Assembly (NCBI RefSeq): GCF_008831285.2
Contig: NC_045140.1
Location: 12,212,505-12,276,504, forward strand
Length of the DNA stretch: 64,000 bases
Direction of reading: 5' to 3'
Source: Nymphaea colorata
Taxonomy: Eukaryota; Streptophyta; Magnoliopsida; Nymphaeales; Nymphaeaceae
In this document: positions 1 to 12,592 of the stretch, piece after piece
Position numbering within the stretch: the first letter of the stretch is position 1
Layout: each line of letters opens with the position of its first letter
Translations under genes and position numbers: made by a program
The notes under the pieces: model-generated
Told to the model about the DNA's origin: nothing
Seen by the model: the letters and a program-made list of their open reading frames with translations, nothing else
Databases searched by the model: none

Positions 1-2732
1 TTTCTACTGTCAGAATTTGGATGTTTCAGAAGTCATTTGAGATAATTGCTGAGTTGCCCACATTTTCAGACTGTCTCTTGGACTAATACCATATTAGCCC
101 CCAAGAAACAATCTTGTATAGTTGTATGGCTTTGTTTCCTTTTAGGATTGTGGCTATTGTAACCATTTGGTGTCACTCTATGTTGAATCAACTAAGTGGG
201 AGTTACTGACTTGCTTAAATAGAGAATTAGCTCATCTTTTCTACCATACTAACTTCTATGCCAATGTTGTATTTCCATGGCCTCATTTGTTCTATGGGAT
301 GGTTATTGCAATTTCGAATTCTACTTGATCTTCAACTGGAGTGATGCTCTTCTTTTAAGTGACTTAGCATGTGTATACAAAAGGATCATGTCTAAAGCTT
401 TGCTTACAGCTAAGATCTCATTTGAAATACCTCATTTGAAATCCCTTTTTGTTGTCTGAAGTCTGTATTCTTAGCAAAGTGTAATGTTGCATGATTCATT
501 TCTCAAAGTGCAATTGAAGAACTTATGGTTGAAAAATGCATATGTTTCCTTGGTGTCTCAGTCATCAAATCTGTTGTACCTTCTTTAATATCATTTCATA
601 CTTACAGTGGATCCACCTTTGGCAATGCCATATAGATTGTGTGCTATGCAATAACACTGCTACTAATATTTACTAGTAAAGCAACACAAATTTTGGTACC
701 ACTTCTGCATTGCATCACTGAATTTGTCTTTATGTCTCTAAAAAACTCAAGACATGAAAATGTTACTAGTTTTATTTTACAGGAGCTCATGTACGCTGGT
801 AAAATATCATTAAGAGGACTTGAAAAGTGCACCTTCTAGTTCTTGAATTAGGAATTTTCAGTTGTCTTCTTCAGAGAAGAAGGATCAGGAATTAGAGTTA
901 TTCCATATCATTTTCCATCCTTTTGAGTCCTCATACCCGTTGTTGTTGAACTTCGTTCTTGTCAACTTAACACCATTCCAGATGATTAGTATTGATGGAA
1001 CTATTAGATGATTGGTAACCTTTCTTTTGGTGAGCATACATGAAAATAGACCTTTTCATTGGATTTTGGTACTAATTTATTTTTCTTGTATCCATATTGC
1101 ATCCTGCAGGCTCTTCTGTGCCAACATTTGATTATATAAGTAATTTGGTGCTGTATATTCCAGACTGAAGGTAGCTGTGCACTACATCATTAAGAAATGG
1201 TTGGCAATGATTCATTGTTTTGAAATGTTCATTTGGTGGCTTCTTGTTGTCATTGTTTTGCGCAGTCTTTTGTTGGTGAAACCTTAGCAAATTAAGGAAC
1301 GATTGTTAGAAAAGTAACAGATTATCCCTTTCATTTTCACATTGTCAACTATCCTAATGTAGGGGACTAAATCTAAACAGATCATGCAATTCATATAACT
1401 GGAAATTAAGCCTGTCACAATGTATATGTGGTGCATTCAAGATGTCAGCCTTCAGAAACGAAATGGGATCTTCAGCTATTACTTTTTAATGTCTCCCCGC
1501 TTCTCTTCAAGCATCGTTATCAGCTTCATTCACAAGTATCGTTGATCTCACATCTTTTTCACAAGTCACGTGCCTAAACATTGTAAAACATATTCATCCT
1601 CTTGGCAACCATTGATCAAAATTTTCTCAAGCATCTTCTTGATACGTTTGCTTCCTTTCACTACTGCTTCTTGGTTTAGTAAATCCAATTACACCCAGGC
1701 AGTCTTCAGATCTTTTCTGCTCAAATGCTTCCCCTGACGAAAGAAGCTTTCATCGACGAAAGAGATTTTTCATTGTGGCCCTTCCTACGTTTTCCTCTCT
1801 TTTCCCTTGTTATCCCTTTCCCTCTGCCCTTCTCTTCCCCTTTCCCTCTTACAAGCAGCAAAGCACATGTGGACCAATCTCTCTATTCTTGGAATGTCAG
1901 TGGAACATATTCAAATCAGATGTGTACTTTATCATATCCACTTTTTTGGATATCCTTATATTCAGATTCAAATTAGGATGAAGAAAAATCTAGGCCATAC
2001 TGAATTCAAATTTGATAAAATTAACATCTAAATCCCACATTTTAGACATTCAAAATGCATTATAGGCATTGAGTATGGGATATTTGTGCAAAATATTATC
2101 TGGTCTGGATTTGAATATTACTTTGGTCGATATCTACTTAAATCTGAAACTGAATCAGGTGTCATTACTTACATCGGAATCCGATCTGAGTTCTTAATGA
2201 TATCAATTTTTCAACATATCAGATTATTTATATGCGGTTGGGTCAGATCAGATCTAAATTAGATTCATTGACATTCCTACTGTAGTCGTGTGGAAGTTTT
2301 GGGATGAGTTGTACATCCAAACTTGAAAGCCCGTCGGTCCAGAACTTGGTTTCCCTTCCCCGACAACTCTCTCTCTCTCTCCCCCTCACTTATTTCTCAC
2401 TATTTGTATAACTTGAATGACCTCCAAAATTTGTCCTATCGTTCTTTAATCTTCCTTATTTGACTCTTTCAATTTTATGTGCATATACTGGCGACTCACC
2501 ATTGTACTATGCTGAATCCTTTAATAGGAATGCTGTTTCATGCGTTGGGGAACAAGGTGTTGTCAAATTAAAGGCATTTTTGGTTTAGTGATAAAACTAT
2601 AGTCATTGAAATTCTAATGTATCGGCATTCACTTGCCCAAAAATAAGTATACCAATGTGCTCTCTCTGTCTCTTGTGCACACATGTATATGGTGATTAAT
2701 AAATTGACCAAGTTTTTAAATATTTTTGGTGG

Positions 2733-2736
<4 letters not shown>
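1..2736. other. Unassigned non-coding DNA
   Basis: AT-rich sequence with no ORF that I recognise. The open frames here are short (under 100 codons), lack domain motifs and have low-complexity composition, such as the Pro/Phe/Ser-rich frames over the pyrimidine tract near 1,780-1,860. It could be intron or intergenic DNA of a gene lying to the left, but I see no splice-supported coding exon. A CT-rich run lies near 2,367-2,385. Confidence 0.5.

Positions 2737-2789
<53 letters not shown>
2737..2789. repeat. (AT)n microsatellite
   Basis: An uninterrupted AT dinucleotide run of about 53 bp. The tyrosine/isoleucine run in the overlapping minus-strand frame is only a by-product of this repeat. Confidence 0.97.
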
Positions 2790-2793
<4 letters not shown>

Positions 2794-4091
2794 AAACTAT
2801 CTGCACGTATCTGCACATTCAACACCCACTTACAATCCACTTTTTGGAAAAAGGCCTGCAAACCCCTCCATTTCCCCTACCTCCTCCATTCCCTTTACCT
2901 CACCTTAAACAGATCTCTGGCCTGACAGCTATGTTATGCTTGTTTTGCCATATATTTGATATATGGACATTGTTTTATCGGATCTTTATTATTTCATTTG
3001 AACATCGGATTAGGCTCTCAAGAATTCATTTATTTCAGGAAATATCAGTTGCATCTATTTTCGAGCAGAGCAAGATGCTCAAGCACACTTATTGATATGA
3101 TCACTGAAGCTAAACTGTGCAGAAACTATAGACCTGACAATGCAACTATTACCTTAGTAATTTGTTATATTATTTTAATATCAATAATAACCAGCATCTC
3201 AATGGTTTGGATTATCAAATAGCAATCAGTGATTATCAATTTGATGTTAATCAATGAGCGAATCACTTAAGCAATTGCCTCCAAGTCCCACCTCCTCTCG
3301 CTGTGACTAAAATGTTGGTTTCGTACGTATGTGAGTGATGACCTGTCTCGAGCTTGTAGATGTTAGTTCATCTGATCCATATCTCTAGTTTTTGGCCTCT
3401 CCGATCCTTAGTTTAACCCAATATCGCCATTTCCTGGCCGCTGGGAAAGCAACTACAGCTGCGGGGCATATTAACTAAGCTGCAATGATCACAAGAAGTG
3501 GAGAAGTGACCCCCCATGATTGAGATGACTCAAAGAACAGAGAGTCACCAAATGAAGCTTACATTCATGGCAGAGCAAGGATTTTTTTTAAGGAGCGAGC
3601 CAAACGGTTCAACGAACACTCATCCTGTAGAGTTAAACTAAACACGAATCTAAAAAATACATTACCCAACTAAAAATTTTTAGTTATTGTAATGTAAATT
3701 TTTTTTTTAATCAGTTGAGGAGGGGCCACGGCCTAGGTGGCCCCCCCTCCTTCCGTCCCTGGTTAGAGTCATCTCCTGGAGATGATCCCTGACTCCCAAG
3801 TGGCTACCCAACATGCCAATCATTACTTGATGCTTGTGCAGATCATCACTGGTTGAGTGGCCTTCCAGTAGTTCTTCAAAAAATGCTAGTGTCAGTCGGC
3901 AGTTTTCAAATTCAAGGTGCCAAAAATCCATTGCCCTTATAGTAGAGCTGTAAAGCCCACAAGGAGACATGACTAGCAGGCGCCAAGATTTTGCATAGGA
4001 AGCAGTATTGGTATAACTCATCAATTGTAAAACAGTGTAGTTCTTCCTGCACCTGGGGTTACATATATAGGAAATCAAACAGGACGCTCTC
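2790..4091. other. Unassigned stretch with GC-rich patch
   Basis: No gene recognised. A GC-rich patch at about 3,717-3,765, reading as blocks of G and C around 'ggccacggcc', lies next to a T9 run. A 128-codon minus-strand frame (3,707-4,093) covers it but shows no known motif, so I do not call it a gene. The A21 tract at its right edge raises the possibility of a short retroposed sequence, which I cannot prove. Confidence 0.35.
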
Positions 4092-4112
4092 AAAAAAAAA
4101 AAAAAAAAAAAA
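4092..4112. repeat. Poly(A) tract
   Basis: Twenty-one consecutive A on the plus strand. It could be a retroposon tail or simple slippage. No flanking target duplication was identified. Confidence 0.9.
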
Positions 4113-4261
4113 GAAGGGATCTTTCTATTAGGAAAAGAACGTGGGACATGACATAATGTTCAAGCATGTAAAAGTTTGTTGAGTAGAAAAATAACAGCAT
4201 ACGTAAGGACCACGCAGGGCGCGATGTGTAATTAAAATGGAAAATGACACCAAAATAACAC

Positions 4262-4660
4262 TTAATTTGGAAAAGAAGATTGAGTCAACCGAGTCCTTAC
4301 CAAATCACACCAAGTAGAGTTGGATTCGTGGTGCTTAGTGGGAGGAAACAGCTTTGGCAATTGAGGAGAAGCGATAATAGACGTGCAGGGCCATGTTCTA
4401 GAACCGTTAACAAGAAAATAGAGGAAAACAACTCTAGGATCTAGAGCGATTCGACAAATGTCTACGTCCACGAGTGTGTTCTCTCAATCTGTATATCGCA
4501 CAGTGAGACTTTGCATTGATATTTATTTTTAAGTTTTACAAGCCTCACCGCATGCAGCCATAGTAGGGGCGGCGTTAGCATAATTTCCATAATCTATGGG
4601 ATTGCAACGGATTGATTTGTTGCCTTCTTTATCTAATATTTGCTTTTCATCTCCTTGAGT
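4262..4660 (-). repeat. Copia 3' LTR-like remnant
   Basis: Read on the minus strand, this stretch follows directly after the end of a Copia pol remnant and contains a 'gtggacgtagacatttgtc' block. Such a block is typical of the 5' leader/R-U5 part of many plant Copia LTRs ('gtggacgtaggca...'), and pyrimidine-rich sequence follows it. I could not fix TG/CA ends or a target duplication, so the limits are approximate. The role as a 3' LTR is inferred from position. Confidence 0.45.
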
Positions 4661-4675
4661 TTCTCCTTTATCCAT

Positions 4676-4948
4676 TTAGTTGTCACCTCCTCTCTCATGC
4701 GTTATTGCCACTTGTTTATGCATTGACGCCAGCTGTTCATGATCTTCATGCATCAACGCCAGCTGGTTACTTGCCTTCAAACTCAATGGCCGGAGAAGGG
4801 TGTTGAGTTTGTCGCGAAGGAGACTGAAGCAGATCCGTGAGAGAGGTTTTGTCATAATATCTGCGAGCTGGTCATTGATGGGAATATAATGAACAGTAAA
4901 ATGGCCTTGTTGAACATGATCCCGAACAAAATGCGCATCAAAAGACAA
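4676..4948 (-). pseudogene. Copia pol C-terminus (RNase H end)
   Basis: The minus-strand frame of 90 codons begins with a stretch matching the last part of Ty1/copia RNase H: 'HFVRDHVQQG', then 'DQLADIMTKPL' and 'FSLLRDKLNTLL'. These correspond to the conserved 'HFVREKVQ...TDEQLADIFTKPL...LRxKLGV' C-terminus of plant Copia polyproteins. The rest of pol does not continue upstream in any frame, so this is a 5'-truncated remnant. Residues after about position 55 are less conserved and run into the LTR-like DNA. Family assignment is secure; lineage is not. Confidence 0.85.
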
Positions 4949-5640
4949 AACATGACCGGAAGCCTAGCTGGAAGATTACTGTGCCCTTTCATGATACATG
5001 CCATGAAGACCTGGTCAAATGACAAGTAGTCAGTAAGTCAATTAAAAGTAGATACATCACTCTTGGATTCAAAGGCTTCAAAATAATTCATAGAATAGAA
5101 ACATGGTAGCAGAGCCATGTAAAAAATCAATTTGTAGCGTAGCAAGATAACTTCAAGAGGCCGAGTCAAAACAGTGTCCAAATCCCTTTGTTTCCCCATA
5201 TCCCTGGCCTGAAAATCAAAGAGCAGTGTCAAGAGTAGATACCTGTGTTTACACCTGTCATGACTGCAAAATTAACAAAGGACCCCCAGCAAGAGCCTGG
5301 AATTATGTAAAAAGCATTAAGGTCTGATTGGCAGTTCAACTAGAGAATAAGCATGAAACTCTAGAATTGGCCGTCAGATAGCAGTTGTTTGCACCAGCAT
5401 GTTGATCTCATTTATATCAATGTACATGAAACACATTACAAAGATATAACATTGTTATGCCACACTATTAGTTGTTTTCTCTGCAAGTTTAAGATATGTT
5501 AATAAAAACATCAACATCAGGGAAATGGAAAACTCAATGGAATAGAGAAAAAACATACATATGAACATTAAGATTACCATATGAAGCAAAATCTAGATAA
5601 GAAATGTTTTTTAGTAAGAATCTAAAAATTCAGTGTTAAT
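4949..5640. other. Unassigned non-coding DNA
   Basis: No recognisable gene. The Copia pol frame at 4,676-4,948 does not continue here. Confidence 0.4.
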
Positions 5641-5647
5641 AAGCAAT

Positions 5648-5703
5648 TATATATATATATGTATATATATATATACACATAATATGTGTGTGTGTGTATG
5701 TGT
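5648..5703. repeat. (AT)n/(GT)n compound microsatellite
   Basis: AT dinucleotides, interrupted by a few bases, pass into a 'gtgtgtgtgtatgtgt' run. Confidence 0.9.
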
Positions 5704-7530
5704 TAAGTTCTAAGTGAAGAAATATGTCAGAGCAGGTTCTCGGACGTGGATATAGTCTCAAAGGCACCGGAAAACCACGATGCAAGTAGTGGACTGTTTT
5801 TTCTTTTTTTTTTGTTTTACTTGGCTGTTGGTTTCTTCTTTACAAAATATGAGCACTCATTCAGAAGCACGAAAGAAGAACCGGAAGGGAGGCAGACTCA
5901 TTTTCAGTTCCTTTCTCTCCAGCCCTTCCATTTTCAGCTGCGACTGTGGCCTCAAAGATGGTGCTGTTGTAAGAGGCATTGGCAGACTGTAATACCTGCC
6001 AATTTTACATATACCTTTGTTTCAAAAGAAAAAAAGGAAAAGAAAGAGAGAGAAAAAAAAGACAATTAATTATAATAATAAACAAAAATAATGTTTTCAA
6101 AACATTGCCACTCAAAGAGTCGCCAGCGCTTCATCACCTATGTTCATTAAGGGGTTGTATCATGAGAGGAGAAGGTGGATACATCCATATATACTCGCTC
6201 GTTCTTATTTTCTTTCTCTTCCATTCTCTTGAGTGTACATTGAGGGTTTTATTTTAGTCATACTACCAAGAATGCACGATGTTTAGCACGACCAAGAATG
6301 CACGATGTTTCCTAATGTCGAGCTTTGCATGTTAATAAGACGTCTTTATTCATTGTGAACAGCAAAGGGAGTGTGAGATAGGTTGATTGCATGCATGTTT
6401 ACTTACTCTTTTATCCTCTTCCGTTGCAAGAAATTCGTGCGAAATTTTTTAGGTATATTGTTATATAATAGTGGCGAAAGACACCCACACAAAACACTAT
6501 AAAAATTCAGAGTCAAATACATTATGTACAACTTCATATCCACCTTCAATTGAATTTTTTACTTAGCAGTAATACATTTTGATAAAATTGCCCATGTACA
6601 ACTTTCATTATGTAGTGGAGGCACATGTATAAAAATAAATATATGAGAATACAATTTTCAATCCCTATCAATATATTGTGTTGTCAGACATAATTATTTT
6701 AATGTTTGTTGTGAGGACCACTAACTTGCTGCTCACAATTTATAAAATAACTCATTGATATCTCATTGCTGAACCGTTTTTGTAAGTGTTTCTCTAGAAA
6801 ATGGAATGAACTTTGAATTGCATACCCTTAAAAGCTTATTATGATAGTCATAATCTACAAAGCTAAAAAGACGTGCATGTATCATTATGCACTTAGCCAT
6901 ACATTTTTTTTATATAATTCATAACAAATTTATGTAGGCAATGACAAGTTGGATGAAATTCACTAACTATAAATGACAAAGTTCATTATTTTTCATCACT
7001 AACTTGTTTTTTAAACATGAATCTTTATGTCGGTTTAAGTGTCTAGTCAAGTTCCGGCATTTATTAACGGCGGGTAAAACTCAGTATATAGTCGCAACTT
7101 CAAACATGGTGACTTTCCACTCATGTGTGATCAGACTTGCTGTTGATTGGAAACGAAAGGGACCTCCCTGAATTAATTAATTATATACCTGCAGGCCGAC
7201 CATGGCCACACGTGCAGTTTGCTGGTGGCCAGAGATGGCTGTTGAAACTTCTGGCAAAGATGTAGGCCCTTGAAACCCCAAACAAGTGAAATACAATGGA
7301 AAGAAAAAGAAAGAAAGATACATATAAGAGAGATAAGTCAGCATGGTTTTGCCTGGTGTTGCACTACCTCCATGGCGCTGCATACTAGAGATCGCCGGCC
7401 CTAGCCGAATGCTGGCAAGATTAAAGTTGGCTATGGGAACCCATTGTGTATAAGGTAGGACAAGGCATCCGGTTGGCTTGCCTAGCTCGAAACATGATTG
7501 CCTGTATAATAACCCGGGCACTTAATGGGC
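5704..7530. other. Unassigned non-coding DNA
   Basis: No gene recognised. The longer open frames (for example 5,746-6,069 on plus and 7,177-7,521 on minus) have no domain motif and run through A- or T-rich low-complexity segments. A 20-bp direct repeat ('accaagaatgcacgatgttt') occurs at 6,265-6,284 and 6,291-6,310. Confidence 0.45.
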
Positions 7531-7538
7531 CAGCATCA

Positions 7539-7666
7539 CGCTGTCCAAGGCCCACCTCGACCCATTTGTGAATGGCTCAGCAGGCGCCTGCTTATTATTA
7601 TGCGCTGTCCAAGGCCCACCTCGACCCATTTGTGAATGGCTCAGCAGGCGCCTGCTTATTATTTTG
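7539..7666. repeat. 64-bp tandem duplication
   Basis: Two adjacent copies of a 64-bp unit beginning 'cgctgtccaaggcccacc' start at 7,539 and 7,603. They are essentially identical apart from the last few bases. This indicates a recent local duplication. No gene overlaps it. Confidence 0.95.
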
Positions 7667-8525
7667 CATGAAGCTTGAAATGAAGCAATTGTTCTAATTC
7701 TAACTTAGTTGAGCATTCAATTCTTGATTCATTAACTCATTATTGACTATAGTTCATTAAAAATGGATTGCCTAGAAGCAGGTTTTGCTGTTTTTCTTTA
7801 TCTCATCGAAGAGTTTGTTCCAGATCAAACTTACTAATCAAGCACTGAACCTAAGGGAGCATTGTGACAACCATGTGCCTTAACTGAAAAATGATAAGGC
7901 AAAAAATTGAGATTAAAGAGCCAAAGAAGAATTGGAGAATAGGACACAGGAAAGATGTGCAAAGGAATTAGGCCAAAGGTCCCCATCCTGAATTGGCCAG
8001 CCCAAGAAGTAGTTGGACCCCAACATGGTCTGGCTATCTCCATACGGCCAGAACCTGGAATTGTTTACGGGTCTAGCTGGTGCCAGGCTGCCAGCCTCTT
8101 TTAAACCTGGTAAGTAAAACAGGCTAGCTTGGCTGGCCAAGTCCACTGGTGTCATCCTCCAGCTCTACCTGGGACCTGCCTGAGTAGTGGCTGAGCCCAG
8201 ATTACCATTACTAGTATTTGTTGCGTCTCAACGTAAAATCTGGCCTAATGCTGCATAGTTGGCTGATGGTCAAAGGTCACAGACCAAATTCATGTTGGCT
8301 AGGCAGACTCAAATGATTTCACCCTAGGCAATATGAGGTGGCAAAGGTCCAGATATGGACTTGAGGTTTCCCTTTTTTCTCAAGTCCAAATATGAGTTTT
8401 ATGTATTGATCCCTTTTGGAATGACACAGCCTATATCAAAGGCCCAACAAAAGGGACCATGATGGACGTCGAAGAGTTCACAACGTAAAATCTGGCCCAT
8501 CGTAGAGTAAAACCCCAGCAGGGTA
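7667..8525. other. Unassigned non-coding DNA
   Basis: I see no coding motif. The sequence is less AT-rich than its neighbours between about 7,960 and 8,300. It may be transposon interior belonging to the CACTA-like terminus on its right, but no coding domain supports that. Confidence 0.35.
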
Positions 8526-8665
8526 CACTACAAGAGAACCGGTAAATTCTGGCACTATTTTTACATGAGCTGTAACGCCAAATTATGGAACGCAATTGTA
8601 CTATGAAGTAGTATGGTGTTGCTGGGCGGCATGCCACTAAGCTATTTGGTGCTGGTTTCTGTTGT
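8526..8665 (+). mobile_element. CACTA-type terminus (5' TIR-like)
   Basis: The sequence opens with CACTACAAGAGAACCGG and runs into a 'tggcacta' motif. This is the look of an En/Spm (CACTA) terminal inverted repeat with sub-terminal repeats. Related short motifs ('ggtgttgc', 'gccacta', 'ttggtgc') recur over the next 130 bp. The opposite terminus was not placed with confidence; the closest match in inverse orientation is at 56,548-56,591. No CACTA coding lies next to it. Confidence 0.5.
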
Positions 8666-11136
8666 GCTAGGGCTGAGCTGGCTTGCGTCAATAAGTTAGC
8701 GGTAAGCTCTTGCGCTTTTATTTATAGCAACATGGAAGCCCAGCAGTCTGTTTCCTAGCACCAGTAGACTATCATCCCGGCAAACTTGAGAACGAAAAAC
8801 ACTTTTTGTACGACGTGCAGGTGTAGGTCAGCATGTCTCCCTTTTCATTTCTAGTCGACGCAGTCTACTGCCACTACGTCTCTCCACGGGGAAGTTGGCA
8901 ACAGGTTGGAGGAGCAAAACTGATAGGGTCGGAGCCACAGTGGTAGAAGAAGCACGCGCACCGTCACCGATCCCACTCCAAGATCTAGGAGGTTGCCACT
9001 GGCTTATAGGGTTTAAATGTTAAATACATAAGATGGTTCCCGCGGACAGTCACCTTGGCTTAAAGTAGGTCAAGTGAGTACAAGAATGCCTTCCTCAAAA
9101 CCCCGGTTTGAACCTACTACAAGAAGCTAAAATGAAGGGTTAGGCTTATTACAACTGATGCGTACATAAATTTCTGTGCTCACTCAACCATATATCACAT
9201 AGCAAACCACCCTGTCATACAATCCATATGCATCCAAACCACACCCTTTCCCTTAGGTAGGTCTAGCAACCCGGGAGTCGTGTCCTTAGCCCACGACTTT
9301 AGAGGGACCTCAGTTGGTTGCAAGTCCGAAGACGACTTCAAACAAATCACACCCAAGCGCACGATCTATAGGGTCGTCTGATTTTACCTCCCAAGGCCAC
9401 GCTTGGGGACTCCTCGTGCTCACCGGAGATGAACAACAACAACTAGATGTTGCTCTCCGGGTATTTCGCTTCCACCAAGTCACAGACAGCAAGCTCCTCC
9501 TTTTTAGATCCAAGAATACAAGAGATATTATTATCTCTCAAGGAATGAATCGTAAGGAGAGAAGTGGTCTTCGTCATCAGATTTTCAATTATCCTCAAGA
9601 GTCTAATTTTGTGTCGATTGGGGAAGCTATCATCAATTTCGCCCAATGGATGCAGTTCCTTCTCTCCTGGGCAGCAACTCACCCATGGTAGTGGTTGAAG
9701 CCTCTCGTTCCCTTGCTGGAATTCAAGTGGAAAGACAAAATCCAGCAAACATCAAAGAATAGAAGTTGACTAGAACTTAACTTCTCGATGAAGAAAGTCT
9801 TCACCTTGAGACTGTATGAACCCCAGTCTTTGTAGAGAATGGGGGAGGCGATCGCCGGTGCGCCGACAGACATTGAGGCAATCCTCAAATTACACTGCTT
9901 CTCATGACCTCTTCCTTGTTCTCATGTGCTGGATGCCGCTGGTTCCTCACAAGGATGCAAGCGTTCAAAGTCCAACAACCAGAAAAATATGAGTAGAGAT
10001 GTGGTTACACTTCACCGGATGTTTGTGTAACCACTAGGAAGTGATCTGATTTGGGGGAGACAAGTTTAGGAAGTGCCTAAGCACGCATATCTTCCTTTTT
10101 CCGATGAAGGTTGGAGCTCCGGCTAAGGATGTTGATAAAAAACCGGCAATGATCTCCTTCTTCTCCTCGGCTCCTCTTGGCTCTTCGGTTGGTTCACCCG
10201 AGCGCACAAACTCTCTTGGCTGCTAGGGTTTGATCCTCCACTTTGATCATGCCTTAGTCCTCCTTGCAAGATGGTTCCTCACGTAGCTTAGGTTTTCTTC
10301 ACGTGTAGGGTTGAGATTTCCCAAAGCTGATGTGTCAAGATCCTCTTGCCAAATGCAAATGTGACCAGGTTCACTGAATCTCTATGCGTTAGCCCTTTCC
10401 TTCTTCGTAATGCAAGGCCTGGACCGACACTGACGTTGTGGGTAGGGTGTGACCAAGATCTCATGCATTAAGTATTAGGAAAGTCGAAATACTTAGCTGT
10501 TTGGATGAAGACCTCGTCGGGCATCGATGATGGGGAAATGACGGGTGGAACCACGACACGTCATCTTCTCCACCTCCCTATAGCACAGCCTCTAAATCCC
10601 TTCGTGATCAAAGGAAATGCACAGCTGGCCACCCAAGTGCTCCCTTGGTTCGGGTATGTTGCAGAAATCCACCGTCAAAGGCTACTAGTGGCCACTGATC
10701 TAGCGAGTTTCTCCATTGCTCTCATGGCTTGGTGAGAATTTCTGTGTAGTGCTCCCTAAGAAGCCACAACCTAAGGCCCAAGAGACTCTCCACACATGAA
10801 GGAAAGAGAAATCAACTTTTTCATTAAGCAAGAGTGAGTAAAGTGTCTCAGTTTTGGCTTATATACAAGGGCCAAACCGGTTTACAAAAAGTCTCGAGTT
10901 GAGATGCACAAAGAAGAGAATCAAAATGGCAAACCGGTACAAAAGCAAATGAGTCTCAAAAGTAAAGTCAAACATAAGCAAAGTTAAAGTCTATGAATGG
11001 GCCGAAGCCCCACCTCGCCCAGGTTCTGCCTGAGCTCTTCATGTCTGGTCCGTGCAGTGGGCTCGAGCCCAGTTTGCCTGAGTCGCATTAGGCTGAAGTG
11101 ATCTCCTCTGCATGCCGAGCCAACCCTCTTTCTCTT
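8666..11136 (-). other. Unassigned, possibly minus-strand LTR
   Basis: No coding domain is found. On the minus strand a TATA-like 'tgtatataagcc' lies near 10,857-10,869, followed by a short leader-like sequence, as in a plant LTR promoter. The sequence to its left looks like transcribed leader or spacer. I could not find a second copy, LTR ends or a primer site, so the retroelement reading is a guess. The 125-codon plus frame at 9,314-9,691 has no recognisable motif. Confidence 0.25.
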
Positions 11137-11256
11137 CTAGGCAAAGGTCGCCTAGGTCTTCCTCATCAAAGCAAGGGTTCCCTACGTCTTCCTCATCTAG
11201 GCAAAGGTCGCCTAGGTCTTCTTCATCTAGGCTAGGTGCGCCTAGGCCTTCGTCCT
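11137..11256. repeat. 30-bp minisatellite, four units
   Basis: Four head-to-tail 30-bp units start at 11,137, 11,167, 11,197 and 11,227, with a core like 'aggtcgcctaggtcttc'. Because the period is a multiple of three, an open frame crosses it on both strands: an acidic ten-residue repeat (DEEDLGDLCL type) on minus and a Ser/Arg-rich repeat on plus. Neither frame has other support as a gene. Confidence 0.95.
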
Positions 11257-11766
11257 CCAACCTCGCGCTCTTAACCTCACAGAGGTCTGCAACGCATATT
11301 GCACTTTGCTCCAAAGAACTCCCTCTTGAGGGATAACCTCATAATAGAAAATCATGCCTCGGTCTCTTGAAGCCGCTCCCACAATCCCATCCTTAGCCTC
11401 CCTAGGAATCTCCTCGCATCCCGTAGTCGCACCCTCACAAGAAAAGATAGCCTCACTTAGATTTAGGGTGCCATCGACAGAGGTCCCGGCATGGGATGAC
11501 CGAGCTCTAAGTGGGCTCATATCAAAAACTCGCATATGTCTCACCATCCGTTCTGGCTGCCTGCTTTTGGCAGCCCTAGCTATTTCCGAATAAACTTTCT
11601 TCTGAATTTTTGCCTCTCTCCCTCAACTGGCACATCTTCCTCTCTCTGAAACCGAGCTAGGGTTTTAGTTTACTAATCCACATCTCACTCTTTTGGTTCC
11701 CCACTCCATCTGCAGCTGTAGCTATCTATGGTCATGAGCTTCTTTCTATTGCTGACAGTTGAAACT
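11257..11766. other. Unassigned sequence
   Basis: Open frames of about 80-100 codons on both strands continue out of the minisatellite but show no known domain. No gene is called. Confidence 0.35.
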
Positions 11767-11832
11767 TGTTGGGTTCTGTGAAGCAGAACGACACCTGTTC
11801 TCTGATCTTCAACTGCGCAACACTTCACTGTT
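11767..11832 (-). repeat. LTR fragment shared with 25,023 LTR
   Basis: These 66 bp start TGTTGGGTTCTGTG and align without gaps to 25,023-25,088, the first 66 bp of the LTR described there. By hand I count about 55 of 66 identical, with nearly all differences being C/T or A/G transitions. Similarity stops abruptly after 'cacttcactgtt'. It is an orphan LTR end, not a full LTR. No primer site lies beside it. Confidence 0.75.
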
Positions 11833-12349
11833 GGGACTATTGTGATCGTCGTTAGGGTCCACCTCAATACACTAACCATCATCATGGGCGTATCACACTC
11901 TTGAGTCCTTACTTCATAGTTGATTATTGTGCTGATAGATGCCTGAGACAGTTTTCTCAAAGACAGAAGATGGTTTCTTTGCATGCACCAATAGGAACTA
12001 TTCCCAAATTCAACCTTAATTCTCCTCAATGGGCAACATTGTTTGTAGTAGCTCGACAAGAATGGAAGACACAAATATCATATACTTGGTTCACAGGCCC
12101 AGTGGTAAAGAAAGAATATGCCGAGTGATGGGATGTTAACCGACCGCCATCTATCATTCCTTAAAAGTTTATGTTGTCAACTTTGTACTACTTATGTCGC
12201 TTTCAATCTTTGTCATATTTGTTAGTGTTTTATTTGGTTGTAACTTCTACAAACTCTTAATGCGATATGAACCTTTATTTTGTCACGATTTCCTTCCAAT
12301 GACTCTTCATTTTTATGTCTCACAAGGTGAATACTTGAAAGCCAACAAG

Positions 12350-12592
12350 ATGGTTGAGACCAGAGCACAAACTAAGCACGCTGCTCAGAACGAAGCTTCA
12401 TCTTTTGAGCCTATGCCAGAAACACTTGGCCTCCCAGCAATTGAGCCAGAGGTTACTCTAGAGGGAACAAGAAGAACAAAAGGCCCTGATGGTTACTCTA
12501 GAACCAAAGAACAAGGTTACTCCAGAACCAAAGAATTAAAAAGCTGCCAAACAGAAGAGAAAGAAAAGAAAACAACAAATCTTCTCCTATAG
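12350..12592 (+). pseudogene. Gag N-terminal region (Tat element)
   Basis: The frame from the ATG at 12,350 opens 'MVETRAQTKHAAQNEA', then becomes Glu/Lys/Thr-rich with a short repeat ('YSRTKEQGYSRTKE'), and stops at 12,592. Charged, low-complexity N-termini are common in plant gypsy Gag. It is separated from the conserved gag core (from about 13,028) by frame changes and a lysine-rich stretch (12,600-12,900). Assignment rests on position and composition, not on a strong motif. Confidence 0.5.

Noticed and set aside
2568-2861. 97-codon minus-strand frame with Tyr/Ile repeats
   Set aside because: It is simply translation of the (AT)n microsatellite. The same applies to the frame at 30,039-30,251.
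3707-4093. 128-codon minus-strand frame
   Set aside because: It runs through a GC-rich repeat-like patch and has no recognisable motif or splice support.
9314-9691. 125-codon plus-strand frame
   Set aside because: No domain motif, overlapped by an open frame on the other strand, and surrounded by likely LTR sequence.
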